From Herminiimonas sp. (lineage in GTDB: Bacteria > Pseudomonadota > Gammaproteobacteria > Burkholderiales > Burkholderiaceae): a stretch of DNA of 64,000 nucleotides. The notes beneath the pieces are model-generated. The model saw nothing but the letters and a program-made list of their open reading frames with translations. It did not search any database and was not told the origin of the DNA. Shown here piece after piece: positions 36,928 to 46,100 of this stretch. Within the stretch, counting starts at the first letter, position 1. Each line of letters opens with the position of its first letter. The DNA is taken from assembly GCF_030655415.1 (NCBI RefSeq), contig NZ_JAURVN010000004.1:248001-312000 (forward strand), in the 5' to 3' direction. Both the position numbers and the translations under genes were made by a program.

Positions 36928-38301
36928 TTATGACTTGATATGACCTCGGCCCACGCCGAAGTATTCGATACCTACGGATTTGCATAATGCAGGGTCATAC
37001 AAATTACGGCCATCAAAAATATAAGGCGTTTTCAGCAGGGTTTTCAGTTGTTTCAGATCCGGACTGCGGAAAGCCTTCCACTCGGTCATGATTACCAAAC
37101 CGTCCGCGCCAGCCACTGCGTCAAGAGCATCCGTCGAATATTCCAGACGCGCAAGCAAGGCTGGTTCATCCTCTAAATCCATAGCAAAAACACGCTTGGC
37201 CTCATCAATGGCGACCGGATCATAAGCACGTACAGCAGCGCCTCGGGCAAGTAGTTCGCGCACAACGACTCGACTTGGGGCTGCGCGCATATCGTCTGTA
37301 TCTGGCTTGAACGCCAGACCCCAAACGGCAAAAGTCATTCCCGTCAGGTCATGCCCCAAACGCGCTTCAATTTTTTTTGTGAGTATATTTTTTTGGTATT
37401 CGTTGGCTTTCTCTACCGCCTCAAGGACATGCAAACGACTGCCGTTTTCTTGTGCAATATGAATTAATGCCTGGACATCTTTAGGAAAACAAGAACCACC
37501 ATAACCAGTACCCGCATAAAGGAAGCTATAACCGATTCGAGGATCGGATCCTATTCCTTGGCGTACCAATTCAATATCCGCGCCAACATCATCAGCCAAG
37601 TTAGCCAACTCATTCATAAAGCTGATACGCGTTGCCAGCATCGCATTGGCCGCATACTTGGTAAATTCGGCCGAGCGCAAATCCATAAAAAGTATTCTGT
37701 TGTGATTACGAACAAAAGGAGCGTAAAGCGCATTCATAATTTCCTGCGCCTTTTGCCCGGCTTCGTCCATATTAGTCCCGATCACTATGCGATCTGGACG
37801 CATAAAATCCTCGATGGCAACGCCCTCTTTCAGAAACTCTGGATTTGAGACAACCGAAAAACGTATATCCGTTTCCCCTCTCTTATCCAGTTCCTCCTGG
37901 ATTACAGCGCCAACCTTATCCGCCGTCCCCACAGGGACAGTAGATTTATTAACGACAACCTTAAATTCGGAGAGATGTGCGCCAATATTTCGCGCTGCGG
38001 ACAAAACATATTGAAGATCAGCCGAGCCATCCTCATCCGGAGGCGTACCAACAGCGATAAATTGGATATCGCCAAAATTCGCGCCAGCGACAATATCATC
38101 GGAGAACCGAAGTCTCCCAGCGTTCACATTGCGAACAATGAGCTCCTTCAGCCCAAGCTCATGAATGGGTACTCCACCATTATTTAAAACAGCTATTTTG
38201 TGCGTATCAACATCAACACACAGAACATTGTTTCCAAGTTCTGCTAAGCAAGCGCCTGTGACCAAGCCAACATAGCCCGTGCCTATAACGGTAATTTTCA
38301 T
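36928..38301 (-). CDS. ugd: UDP-glucose 6-dehydrogenase
   Basis: A 457-residue NAD-dependent dehydrogenase that oxidises UDP-glucose to UDP-glucuronate. [20 protein letters not shown] is the Ugd-type opening; the catalytic cysteine is in [14 protein letters not shown]. Its opening ([13 protein letters not shown]) is that of UDP-glucose and not of WbpA-type UDP-GlcNAc dehydrogenases (usually GLGYVGLP). It is the first gene of the 17-kb minus-strand unit. Substrate breadth toward UDP-GlcNAc cannot be judged from the sequence. Confidence 0.93.
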   Translation of the reverse strand: MKITVIGTGYVGLVTGACLAELGNNVLCVDVDTHKIAVLNNGGVPIHELGLKELIVRNVNAGRLRFSDDIVAGANFGDIQFIAVGTPPDEDGSADLQYVLSAARNIGAHLSEFKVVVNKSTVPVGTADKVGAVIQEELDKRGETDIRFSVVSNPEFLKEGVAIEDFMRPDRIVIGTNMDEAGQKAQEIMNALYAPFVRNHNRILFMDLRSAEFTKYAANAMLATRISFMNELANLADDVGADIELVRQGIGSDPRIGYSFLYAGTGYGGSCFPKDVQALIHIAQENGSRLHVLEAVEKANEYQKNILTKKIEARLGHDLTGMTFAVWGLAFKPDTDDMRAAPSRVVVRELLARGAAVRAYDPVAIDEAKRVFAMDLEDEPALLARLEYSTDALDAVAGADGLVIMTEWKAFRSPDLKQLKTLLKTPYIFDGRNLYDPALCKSVGIEYFGVGRGHIKS

Positions 38302-38648
38302 TTTTACAAGACGATCATAAAACGGTTAATCTTGAATTTTTAAACAGACGCAGCTAATACACTGACAAGGCTCAGCAAACACCTCGCCATACATTAAAAC
38401 TGATGCCCGCGAACTCAGATTAATTGAACAATTTTTCACCTAAATAACGCTGCGCGACTCTAGCACGATCTATTATTATTAGCTAGGCAACATATATGAA
38501 AGAGGTACCAGTATAATGCTGCAGCCATACTCCCCACCCGAGTAATAATAAAACCATCGTGGTTCGATATATTAAAATCAGTTATTTAAGCGATAAGAAA
38601 AATTAAAAACGCTTAAAAACTACAAGCAAGCCTTGCAGCCAAAAGACA
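38302..38648. other. AT-rich divergent intergenic region of the polysaccharide locus
   Basis: The 347-base region separates the minus-strand ugd unit from the plus-strand modification operon. It is AT-rich and should hold both promoters. A perfect TATAAT is at 38512-38517 on the plus strand. No JUMPstart/ops sequence (GGCGGTAG) was seen on either strand, and no ORF with a ribosome binding site is convincing. Confidence 0.6.
38512..38517 (+). promoter_or_regulatory. Candidate -10 box of the modification operon
   Basis: TATAAT, 132 bases before the first start codon of the plus-strand operon. The -35 region (near CAACAT, about 17-18 bases upstream) is poor, so an activator may be needed or the true promoter may lie elsewhere. 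Confidence 0.35.
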
Positions 38649-40130
38649 ATGGTATTCAAAAATTCAAATTTAAAGCATAACGAAATTTTTTTGCTAGGAA
38701 TCTTTTACGTCATTATGCATGGTGGAATTTTACTAATTCCAAATGCAATTTTTTGGGACGATTGGGTTTTCTATCGGACAGAGCCGAACGTCATTTTTGA
38801 CACACTGCAACAAGCGGGCGCAATGTTCAATTTGGCAGCATATATGCATGTATATATGCTCAAGATCGGGCCGTGGATCTATAAGGTTCTAACTTTTCTA
38901 CTGATGTTTTCGTCGGGAATTTTGCTCAATTCCATCCTGAAAAGAATAGCAATTTTTTCCGAGGAAAATCGATTTATTCTAGTCCTTCTTTTTTTGATTC
39001 TGCCATTCAACATGGCTCGCGTAGCCCTAATTGATTTTGGTTATAGTTTCGGGCTTTTTTTGTTTTTATACGCTTGGTACCTGATTGATCGAAATCGCAT
39101 TTTGGCATTGGGATTGTTTTTTCTAAGCTTCAACATAAATTCCTTACTCGTCTTCTACGCTTTACCAATGCTTGATTTAATGTACCGCCAAGGCTATTTA
39201 AAAAATCATAAAACCTTCTTTTCAGTCGTAGTTAAATATCCAGATTTTCTAATACTTCCATTTCTATTTTATTTTGTTAAGGTCTATTTTTATTCACCAA
39301 CGGGCTTATACGAGAACTATAACCAACTTTACAGCTTTAACAACATCCGTAGTGCAATCAAGGCTCAGTTAAAGGACGCTGTAAACTTTCGCGTTAACCC
39401 TTATCTCTTTCTCGTGTTACTACCCATAACTTATATTTTCGCAAAAAAATGGAGTTTTCAAAATCTGTTGGCACATGAAGTAAAAACTCTGCCCTTATTT
39501 TTACTTGGCTGTTTGGCGCTATTTCTGGCTGGCTTACCTTATTGGATACTTGGTCTGACACCGACTTTCAACGAATGGTCATCTAGGCATCAATTACTTT
39601 TTCCGCTGGGTTCGGCCTTAGTAATTGTCGCAATATTGCAATTATTTCAGAACCGCATAAAAACTGTAATTGTCGCAACATTGATGGCAGTTTGTTTCAG
39701 TTACGGTTTAACTACGTACTACTCGTTCATCCTAGATTGGAAAAAACAGTCTCAACTACTAAATTTCATGACGGAAAATGCTGTTGCAATTAACCGTGCC
39801 GATTTAGTGATATTTAATGACCAAACAAAGTCCCTCAATGCTATTGGCCGTGAATATCGTTTCTACGAATGGAATGGACTTTTAGAGCACGCAACTGGCA
39901 ACCAAAATCACTTTGGGATTCAACCAAATGAATTATTTCAATATCAACATGGAAATTTTGATAAATACTTTCAAGCTCACTACAAAGCTGGCTCACATAC
40001 GAGAACCGATTCAGCAGCGTCAATATTAATCACGATAAATTTGAGAGATTCACACTCATTGCTTAGTACTCTTTTTAGAGAAATAGAGTTCAGCGTAACA
40101 CCTGTAACACTCAAGACATTAAAACATTAA
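38649..40130 (+). CDS. GT-C-like polytopic membrane glycosyltransferase
   Basis: A 493-residue membrane protein with about ten to eleven hydrophobic segments up to residue 370 and a soluble C-terminal tail. The acidic motif IFWDDWVFYR (around residues 34-43) sits in the first external loop, as in GT-C enzymes and serotype-converting Gtr proteins that use polyprenyl-phosphate sugars in the periplasm. Together with GtrB/ArnC-like and GtrA proteins in the same operon this suggests it transfers the final modified sugar onto the polysaccharide or lipid A. No named family is recognised with certainty. Strongly AT-rich; weak ribosome binding site. Confidence 0.7.
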   Translation: MVFKNSNLKHNEIFLLGIFYVIMHGGILLIPNAIFWDDWVFYRTEPNVIFDTLQQAGAMFNLAAYMHVYMLKIGPWIYKVLTFLLMFSSGILLNSILKRIAIFSEENRFILVLLFLILPFNMARVALIDFGYSFGLFLFLYAWYLIDRNRILALGLFFLSFNINSLLVFYALPMLDLMYRQGYLKNHKTFFSVVVKYPDFLILPFLFYFVKVYFYSPTGLYENYNQLYSFNNIRSAIKAQLKDAVNFRVNPYLFLVLLPITYIFAKKWSFQNLLAHEVKTLPLFLLGCLALFLAGLPYWILGLTPTFNEWSSRHQLLFPLGSALVIVAILQLFQNRIKTVIVATLMAVCFSYGLTTYYSFILDWKKQSQLLNFMTENAVAINRADLVIFNDQTKSLNAIGREYRFYEWNGLLEHATGNQNHFGIQPNELFQYQHGNFDKYFQAHYKAGSHTRTDSAASILITINLRDSHSLLSTLFREIEFSVTPVTLKTLKH

Positions 40131-40187
40131 AGCGAAGATGAACCGTCTATTCAAAACGTATTTTAATTTCCTAAATTGATATCGCCC

Positions 40188-40898
40188 GTGCAAATAGAGA
40201 AAGAAAAAAAAGTAGCCATTGTCCAATCCAACTATATTCCTTGGAAAGGCTACTTCGACATGATCGCTGCAGTGGATGAGTTCATTCTTTTCGACGACAT
40301 GCAGTACACCCGACGAGACTGGCGTAACCGCAATCAGATCAAGACACCTCAGGGGGTGCAGTGGTTAACTGTGCCTGTTCTTGTCAAAGGAAAATACGAT
40401 CAAAAAATTAGAGACACCGAAATTGACGGCGCAGAATGGGCTCTTCATCATTGGAAAGCACTAGCTCAAAATTATCGCCGTGCACCATACTTCCACGAAA
40501 TAGCCGCATGGCTTGAGCCATTGTATGTAGCGACTTCTTATAGTCATATTTCGCAATTAAATCGAAGCTTTATTCAGGCGATTTGTACTTATTTGAAAAT
40601 TGAGACGGCCATTACTAATTCGTGGGACTACAAGTTAATAGATGGAAAATCCGAGAGATTGGCAGATCTTTGCACTCAGGCTGGAGCGACGCATTATTTG
40701 TCAGGCCCTTCGGCCAAGGATTACATAGAAACCAGCGTGTTCGCAGATCGAGGCATCGCAGTCCACTGGGCTGATTACTCTAATTATCGAGAGTATCCCC
40801 AGTTATGGGGATCGTTTTGCCACGGAGTGACAATTCTTGATCTGATTTTCAACTGCGGTGAAGACTCTCACCTTTATATGGAAAAAATAAGCCTGTGA
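40188..40898 (+). CDS. WbqC family protein
   Basis: A protein of about 236 residues belonging to the WbqC family, found in O-antigen and amino-sugar loci; biochemical function is not established. The family opening is clear: [18 protein letters not shown], then [19 protein letters not shown] and [12 protein letters not shown]. The start is uncertain: GTG 40188 or TTG 40176, neither with a good ribosome binding site. It overlaps the following glycosyltransferase by GTGA. Its constant position in loci with acylated amino sugars suggests a role in processing an amino-acyl or amino group, but that is a guess. Confidence 0.82.
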   Translation: MQIEKEKKVAIVQSNYIPWKGYFDMIAAVDEFILFDDMQYTRRDWRNRNQIKTPQGVQWLTVPVLVKGKYDQKIRDTEIDGAEWALHHWKALAQNYRRAPYFHEIAAWLEPLYVATSYSHISQLNRSFIQAICTYLKIETAITNSWDYKLIDGKSERLADLCTQAGATHYLSGPSAKDYIETSVFADRGIAVHWADYSNYREYPQLWGSFCHGVTILDLIFNCGEDSHLYMEKISL

Positions 40899-41830
40899 AG
40901 CTCTCTATCGTTGCGACCCTCTATAAATCCGCGCCATATATCGCCGAATTTTATCAACGTGTCAGTGCGTCCGCCAAGAAACTGGTTGGCGATGACTACG
41001 AAATAGTATTTGTCAACGACGGCTCTCCTGATAACAGCCTTGACCTCGCTGTACAACTGACGGAAATGGACGAGCACGTTGTAGTCGTGGACCTTTCACG
41101 TAATTTTGGTCACCATAAGGCTATGCGAGCCGGCCTCGAACAATCGAAAGGTGAACTTGTTTTTCTCATTGATACAGATCTGGAAGAAGAGCCGGAATGG
41201 TTGATCAGTTTTTCCGAGCAAATAAATGCTGAACATGCTGACGTGGTTTATGGCACTCAACAACAACGCAAGGGCGGTTGGTTTGAGAGATGGAGTGGCG
41301 CCATCCATTACACTGTGCTCAATTGGTTGCTTAACATTGATCATCCCCGGAACATCACCACTTCAAGGCTAATGTCCCGTCGCTACGTCGATGCGCTATT
41401 AAGCCACAGGGAAGTGGAAGCCGTCATCTCCTGCCTTTGGGTGATCACCGGCTTCAAGCAGTGCTCTCAAACCGTTAAAAAACATATGACGAGCGCTACC
41501 ACCTATAGCACTGCAAAAAAAATTAGTCACTTGGTCAATGCCGTCACATCATTTAGCGACGTACCACTCAAACTGATCTTTTTGATCGGAGCTTTTGTAT
41601 TTTTGGGCGCGCTTTTCTATACCTTTCTTTTAGTGATTAACCACTTTATTATGTCGCGTTCGGTTGACGGATGGACATCGATTATGGTTTCCGTTTGGCT
41701 ATTGGGGGGCATGATTATTTCTTTCATCGGAATTATTGGAATTTATCTTGCGAAGATATTTTCTGAGACAAAACAACGACCTTATGTAATCGTCAGGAAT
41801 GTATATGGAAAATCAGAACAACAACATTAA
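40895..41830 (+). CDS. Polyprenyl-phosphate glycosyltransferase (GtrB/ArnC-like)
   Basis: A 311-residue GT2 enzyme with a C-terminal membrane anchor. The GT-A core has [29 protein letters not shown] and [12 protein letters not shown] (metal-binding Asp). Two membrane helices follow at about 228-252 and 265-290. Such enzymes transfer a sugar from a nucleotide donor to undecaprenyl phosphate (GtrB glucose, ArnC formyl-aminoarabinose). It starts with GTG overlapping the WbqC stop. With GtrA and the GT-C protein it forms the three parts of a Gtr-type modification system; the sugar is unlikely to be glucose given the other genes. Confidence 0.86.
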   Translation: MKLSIVATLYKSAPYIAEFYQRVSASAKKLVGDDYEIVFVNDGSPDNSLDLAVQLTEMDEHVVVVDLSRNFGHHKAMRAGLEQSKGELVFLIDTDLEEEPEWLISFSEQINAEHADVVYGTQQQRKGGWFERWSGAIHYTVLNWLLNIDHPRNITTSRLMSRRYVDALLSHREVEAVISCLWVITGFKQCSQTVKKHMTSATTYSTAKKISHLVNAVTSFSDVPLKLIFLIGAFVFLGALFYTFLLVINHFIMSRSVDGWTSIMVSVWLLGGMIISFIGIIGIYLAKIFSETKQRPYVIVRNVYGKSEQQH

Positions 41831-42500
41831 TTCTAGTTATGAACGTCACTATTCTGAACGAGCTAGCTCGAAGGTATATCCGACCGAATTTGTAGTAAGG
41901 ACCTTTCTGGCAAAGTATCCGCATCTTAATTTTAAAAAACCAATAGCCGGAGACTCCGTTCTAGACGTGGGATTTGGAGATGGAAGAAATACGGGGCTAC
42001 TGTGCGATCTTGGTTTAGACGTAAGTGGAATCGAAATAACGCAAGGAATTGTGGACCAAGCTAAAACGCGACTCTCTAGTCTTGGGTTCAATGCAAATTT
42101 GAAACTTGGAAGGAACAGCAGCATTCCTTATAAGGATGAATCGTTCGACTATATCTTGGCATGCCACTCTTGTTATTACTGCGATGAAGGGCAATCTTTA
42201 CGAGATAATTTGAAAGAGTATTCGCGAGTTCTCAAAACAGGTGGATTTTTGGTTGCATCGGTAGCGAACAAATCGTCTTATATATTCAACGATGCAGAAG
42301 AACTGTCTGACGGCTCCTTGGTGGTTAAAAACGATCCCTACAATAATCGTAACGGGTACCGTCTTCACGGCTTTGCAGCCAAAGAAGAGATCGAACAATA
42401 TTTTTACCCACTTTTCAAGAATTTTTCGTTTGGCTCCGCCGATAACGATTATTACGGTATTGAAGAACGTGTATTTTGGGTAGTTTGTCAAAAAGGATAA
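41805..42500 (+). CDS. SAM-dependent methyltransferase
   Basis: A 231-residue class I methyltransferase. The SAM site is VLDVGFGDGRNTGLLCDLGL (motif I, around 50-68), with acidic residue after GLDVSGIEIT, and motif post-I/II FDYILACHSCYYCDEG. I start it at ATG 41805, where AGGA lies six bases upstream; ATG 41799 would put the ribosome binding site too close. It overlaps the glycosyltransferase gene by 26 bases. It may O- or N-methylate the sugar built by this operon; the acceptor is unknown. Confidence 0.84.
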   Translation: MENQNNNINSSYERHYSERASSKVYPTEFVVRTFLAKYPHLNFKKPIAGDSVLDVGFGDGRNTGLLCDLGLDVSGIEITQGIVDQAKTRLSSLGFNANLKLGRNSSIPYKDESFDYILACHSCYYCDEGQSLRDNLKEYSRVLKTGGFLVASVANKSSYIFNDAEELSDGSLVVKNDPYNNRNGYRLHGFAAKEEIEQYFYPLFKNFSFGSADNDYYGIEERVFWVVCQKG

Positions 42501-42507
42501 CGAATAA

Positions 42508-43473
42508 ATGAGTGCATATTATTGCTGTACGGAGGTCTCTTGTAACCACGCCTCCCTCCGCGAAGAAACTGGTGGCTTACAGTGTTCAAACGGACACTTT
42601 TTTCCCTATTCAGAAGGAACTAAAGTACCACTTTTCGCTTTTCAGAAAGAGGATGTTAACGAATATGCGCTGAAGGACGCTGCGAACATTCATGACAACT
42701 CTTTACGATGGGTTTTTAAAACATTTGGTACAGATGAAGATAGTTTGCGGACAAGCCTGATTGCTCGACTAGGACTATCTAAGGGTCAAACTATTCTCAT
42801 CACTGGCGCAGGGGCCGGCAATGATTTGCCGTACATCGCAGAACGCTTGGGAGGATCAGGTGTTATATATGCTCAAGATATTGCCAAACAAATGTTGCTT
42901 GCCGGAGTAGAACGACACGCTCCTAAAGTGGCGGAGTTAGGTATAGACATTCATTTTTCCTGCAGCGACGCGACAAATTTACCATTTGCAGAGAATGTTT
43001 TTGACGCCGCGTATCATTTCGGCGGACTTAATTTATTTCCCGACATCAAAAAAGGTATCGCGGAGATGAACCGAGTCGTGAAACCCGGTGGAAAAATAGT
43101 CATTAGTGACGAAGGTTGCGCGCCGTGGCTCAAATCCACAGAAATAGGGAAAATGCTGATCAAGAATAATTCCCTTTACGATTTTGATGCCCCACTTACA
43201 TTGCTCCCTGAAACTGCCCATGCGGTTAATTTGTCATGGGAGGTAAGTAATTGCTTTTTTGTAATAGATTTTATCGTCTCTGAAAATCCTCCTTACATTG
43301 ATATTGACGTCCCTCACGTAGGCAAAAGGGGGGGCAGCATTCGTTCGCGTTACCTTGGACAACTGGAAGGTGTTAATCCCGCTTTAAAAGATCGTTTGTA
43401 TGCAGAGGCCGAACGACAAGGAATTAGTCGTGTAGAACTACTGGAACGTTTGCTGGAAAAAGGCTGTTCTTGA
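42508..43473 (+). CDS. SAM-dependent methyltransferase with N-terminal zinc ribbon
   Basis: A 321-residue class I methyltransferase. Residues 1-45 form a small cysteine-containing domain (Cys6, Cys7, Cys12, Cys26) like Trm112/zinc-ribbon modules that stand before sugar methyltransferases. The SAM domain has TILITGAGAGNDLPYIAERL (about residue 95-115), DATNLPFAENVFDAAYHFGG and RVVKPGGKIVISDEG. It lies eight bases after the previous methyltransferase gene. The substrate is unknown. Confidence 0.82.
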   Translation: MSAYYCCTEVSCNHASLREETGGLQCSNGHFFPYSEGTKVPLFAFQKEDVNEYALKDAANIHDNSLRWVFKTFGTDEDSLRTSLIARLGLSKGQTILITGAGAGNDLPYIAERLGGSGVIYAQDIAKQMLLAGVERHAPKVAELGIDIHFSCSDATNLPFAENVFDAAYHFGGLNLFPDIKKGIAEMNRVVKPGGKIVISDEGCAPWLKSTEIGKMLIKNNSLYDFDAPLTLLPETAHAVNLSWEVSNCFFVIDFIVSENPPYIDIDVPHVGKRGGSIRSRYLGQLEGVNPALKDRLYAEAERQGISRVELLERLLEKGCS

Positions 43474-43513
43474 TGAATATGAATAGTAAAAATAATTGTG
43501 TTTGGGAGATCAA

Positions 43514-44461
43514 ATGAAAAACCGCTTGCAAAGTGGCGAATCATTTCAATGGGAAAAAACAGGAGTAGTTTTTGAGCCTAATGTACCTGGCTTCACCCAT
43601 GGCTCACACCCTTGCGCCATTCACTACAAAGACGATATCTTTGTAGTTGCATTTACTTGTCGCGATTCAGCACGCAAGTCCCATGTCTTCTTGTCATACG
43701 CCACGATTTCCAATGGACAAATGTGCCTGACAGGAACGCCAAAACTTGCAATGCCGCCGGGGGCGCCAGGATGCTTTGACTGCGATGGTGCAATTAGCGT
43801 ATGCCTTATTAAACACAATGAAAAACATTACTTGTACTACGTCGGCTGGCAAAATCTTCCCGAAGGAATGTGGATTTGCGACACGGGGAGAGCCACACTT
43901 GATTTCGTAAATCTAACCCTGACAAAAGATTTTTTGGGGCCAGTACTCGGACGTGACAAACACAATCCATTATTTGCCGCGGCGACGGCATTTCACGTCG
44001 ATGGTGACACTTGGCATACTTGGTACAACTCAGGAATTAAATGGACTAAAACAGAGGAAGGTTGGAGCCATCACTATGGCATCCATCATGCCCATTCACC
44101 CGACGGAATAGACTGGACTTGCGATCCTGGAATGTGCCTGCCATTTGCAGACGAGTATGAATATGCATTTGGCCGTCCCACTGTTTATTATAGTGAAAAT
44201 ACTTACTTCATGTGGTTCGCACATCGAGCCACAAAAAATATCAAAACATATCGCATTGGCTTTGCTTCATCACAAGATGGTTTGAAATGGGATCGCAATG
44301 ATGCAATTGCTGGCATCGATGTCTCCCCTGAGGGCTGGGACAGCGAAATGATTTGCTATCCATATGTATTCGAACATCTTGGGCAATTTTATATGCTTTA
44401 TAACGGGAATGGCTACGGCAAAACAGGTTTTGGCTTAGCGGTACTGAAAGATACGCAATGA
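43514..44461 (+). CDS. Five-bladed beta-propeller protein (GH43/GH32-like)
   Basis: A 315-residue protein with the repeated Trp/Tyr-rich blades of the five-bladed beta-propeller glycoside hydrolase superfamily (GH43, GH32, GH68, GH130 relatives). Blade-like segments include VPGFTHGSHPCAIHYKDDIF, YYVGWQNLPEGMWICDTG, WHTWYNSGIKW, TYFMWFAHRATK and LGQFYMLYNGNGYG. It has no signal peptide, so it acts in the cytosol, odd for a polysaccharide hydrolase. A start at ATG 43514 is supported by GGGAG six bases upstream. It may process a nucleotide- or ACP-bound intermediate; this is not known. Confidence 0.7.
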   Translation: MKNRLQSGESFQWEKTGVVFEPNVPGFTHGSHPCAIHYKDDIFVVAFTCRDSARKSHVFLSYATISNGQMCLTGTPKLAMPPGAPGCFDCDGAISVCLIKHNEKHYLYYVGWQNLPEGMWICDTGRATLDFVNLTLTKDFLGPVLGRDKHNPLFAAATAFHVDGDTWHTWYNSGIKWTKTEEGWSHHYGIHHAHSPDGIDWTCDPGMCLPFADEYEYAFGRPTVYYSENTYFMWFAHRATKNIKTYRIGFASSQDGLKWDRNDAIAGIDVSPEGWDSEMICYPYVFEHLGQFYMLYNGNGYGKTGFGLAVLKDTQ

Positions 44462-45129
44462 AGAAAATCATTCTAGCTGGCAATGCAGTTACGGCCGACA
44501 TACTTTTCAGCTATCTAAAACAAGATGCCCGATACAACGTTGTCGCGCTGACCGTTGACGATGAATATCTTGAGCATGGTGGAATAGATGGATTGAACAC
44601 TATCGGATTGTCACGCCTCCAAGAAGTACACCAAGTCAAAGATTGCTCAGTCATTATGGCTATGGGATACAACGATCTGAATCGTAGTCGCGAATCAATG
44701 TTCCATCGAATCAAGGAGATGGGATATCACATAGAGACTTATATCCACCCCGATGCCAATGTTTATACGCAACATCCGCTTGGAGAAGGTTGCGTGATAC
44801 TTCCTTCAACGATAATTGAACCGCACGTTAGAGTTGGCGCCAATAGTATGGTGTGGGCCAACGTCACCCTTGCCCATCACTCTAAAATTGCGGAAAACTG
44901 CTGGATTGCCTCAGGCGCAGTCATTTCAGGACAGTCGAAGGTTGAGCGCAATGTGTTTATCGGAGTTAATGCAACCATCGTTAACGAAGTTATTGTTAAC
45001 GAATATTGCATAGTAGGCGCTGGAGCCTTAATTACAAAAAACACGAAACCATCCAGTGTACATTTGGCGAGATCAGGCGAAGAGCTTAGATATTCGTCGC
45101 AGGATTACGTAAAATATTTTGGAGTTTGA
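44458..45129 (+). CDS. NeuD/PglD-type acyltransferase
   Basis: A 223-residue acyltransferase with an N-terminal Rossmann-like domain (KKIILAGNAVTADILFSYL) and a C-terminal left-handed beta helix (about 95-205: GEGCVILPSTIIEPHVRVGA, NCWIASGAVISGQ, GAGALITKNTK). The position corresponding to the active-site His of PglD lies in VTLAHHSKIAEN. It overlaps the propeller gene by ATGA. Because an ACP gene follows immediately, it might use an ACP-bound acyl group instead of acetyl-CoA; this is an inference. Confidence 0.82.
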   Translation: MKKIILAGNAVTADILFSYLKQDARYNVVALTVDDEYLEHGGIDGLNTIGLSRLQEVHQVKDCSVIMAMGYNDLNRSRESMFHRIKEMGYHIETYIHPDANVYTQHPLGEGCVILPSTIIEPHVRVGANSMVWANVTLAHHSKIAENCWIASGAVISGQSKVERNVFIGVNATIVNEVIVNEYCIVGAGALITKNTKPSSVHLARSGEELRYSSQDYVKYFGV

Positions 45130-45130
45130 T

Positions 45131-45370
45131 ATGAACAAGCAGTTAATTTCTGTTCTAACGGACGTGTTTGGCCTGCGCGCCAGTCAAATTGTTCCCGAAC
45201 TAACTAAGGATCAGGTGGGAAGTTGGGACTCTCTGAAACAAATGGATCTCGTCATGTCTCTTGAACGAGAGTTTGATATTTCATTGGAAATCACTGATAT
45301 TGTGAAATTAAATTCTGTCGCCAATATCAACGAGGTTCTCATCGAAAAAGGAGTCAAGCTTGAAGCTTGA
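45131..45370 (+). CDS. Acyl (peptidyl) carrier protein
   Basis: A 79-residue acidic carrier protein with the phosphopantetheine attachment motif WDSLKQMDLVMSLE, serine at about position 34 (DSL). Fold and length fit ACP/PCP, and it lies in the same operon as an adenylation enzyme and a ketoacyl-reductase-like SDR. The start is ATG 45131, with GGAG six bases upstream; an in-frame codon at 45119 lies in the preceding gene. Dedicated carriers in sugar loci are known for D-alanine (DltC) and for hydroxyacyl groups on amino sugars. Confidence 0.88.
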   Translation: MNKQLISVLTDVFGLRASQIVPELTKDQVGSWDSLKQMDLVMSLEREFDISLEITDIVKLNSVANINEVLIEKGVKLEA

Positions 45371-46100
45371 GGGAGCAATCATATTGGTAACGGGCGGCGC
45401 TAAAGGCTTGGGACTGGCGATTGCAAGCTATTTGGAAGATCAGGGAGCTACTATGGTGATCGCTGACCTCGACTCGGTTGCTTTGGCTGCCTTACCCGAC
45501 TCTATGGGAAAACACCTTCTGGACGTAACACGTGCAGACGATGTAAAAGGGGTAGTTAAAGCCATTATCGAACAACATGGCCGTATAGACGTGTTGGTCA
45601 ACAACGCCGGCGTAATATTCAGTGAGCCCATGGTCAACATCATGCGGCCATCGGAATTAATGCACGACTATGAAAGATTTCGCAAATCTATCACCGCAAA
45701 TCTGGATTCCGTTTTTATCATGACGTCTGCTGTGGTTGAGCAAATGGTTTTGCGTCGCACCAAGGGAAGCATTGTCAATATCAGTTCCATCAGTGCTTGT
45801 GGAAATGAGGGACAGACAGCCTACTCTGCCGCCAAAGCGGGAGTCAACGCGATGACGGTAACCTGGTCAAAAGAACTGGGCAGACTGGGCATACGTTGCA
45901 ATGCCGTAGCCCCGGGTTTCATTGACACCGTTTCGACAAATGATGCCTTGAACGAATCAATAATCAAACATATCAAATCCAGCACTCCGCTGCGTCGCCT
46001 CGGCAAAGCTGAAGAAGTAGCGCAAGGAGTAGCGTCTCTAGTAACAAATGATTTTATAAATGGCGTAGTGTTACGTATTGACGGCGGATTGAGTATTTAA
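45360..46100 (+). CDS. FabG-like short-chain dehydrogenase/reductase
   Basis: A 246-residue classical SDR. The cofactor motif is ILVTGGAKGLGLAIASYL, followed by VNNAGVIFS and the catalytic Ser-Tyr-Lys in NISSISACGNEG and AYSAAKAGVNAM; PGFIDT and the C-terminal GVVLRIDGGLSI are typical of 3-oxoacyl-ACP reductases. The start is TTG 45360 with AAAAAGGAG seven bases upstream, and the gene overlaps the ACP gene by 11 bases. Acting on an acyl-ACP is the simplest reading. An alternative is a keto-sugar reductase. Confidence 0.86.
   Translation: MKLEGAIILVTGGAKGLGLAIASYLEDQGATMVIADLDSVALAALPDSMGKHLLDVTRADDVKGVVKAIIEQHGRIDVLVNNAGVIFSEPMVNIMRPSELMHDYERFRKSITANLDSVFIMTSAVVEQMVLRRTKGSIVNISSISACGNEGQTAYSAAKAGVNAMTVTWSKELGRLGIRCNAVAPGFIDTVSTNDALNESIIKHIKSSTPLRRLGKAEEVAQGVASLVTNDFINGVVLRIDGGLSI

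Noticed and set aside
38302..38648. JUMPstart/ops element for RfaH-type antitermination
   Set aside because: No GGCGGTAG core was found on either strand in the divergent region.
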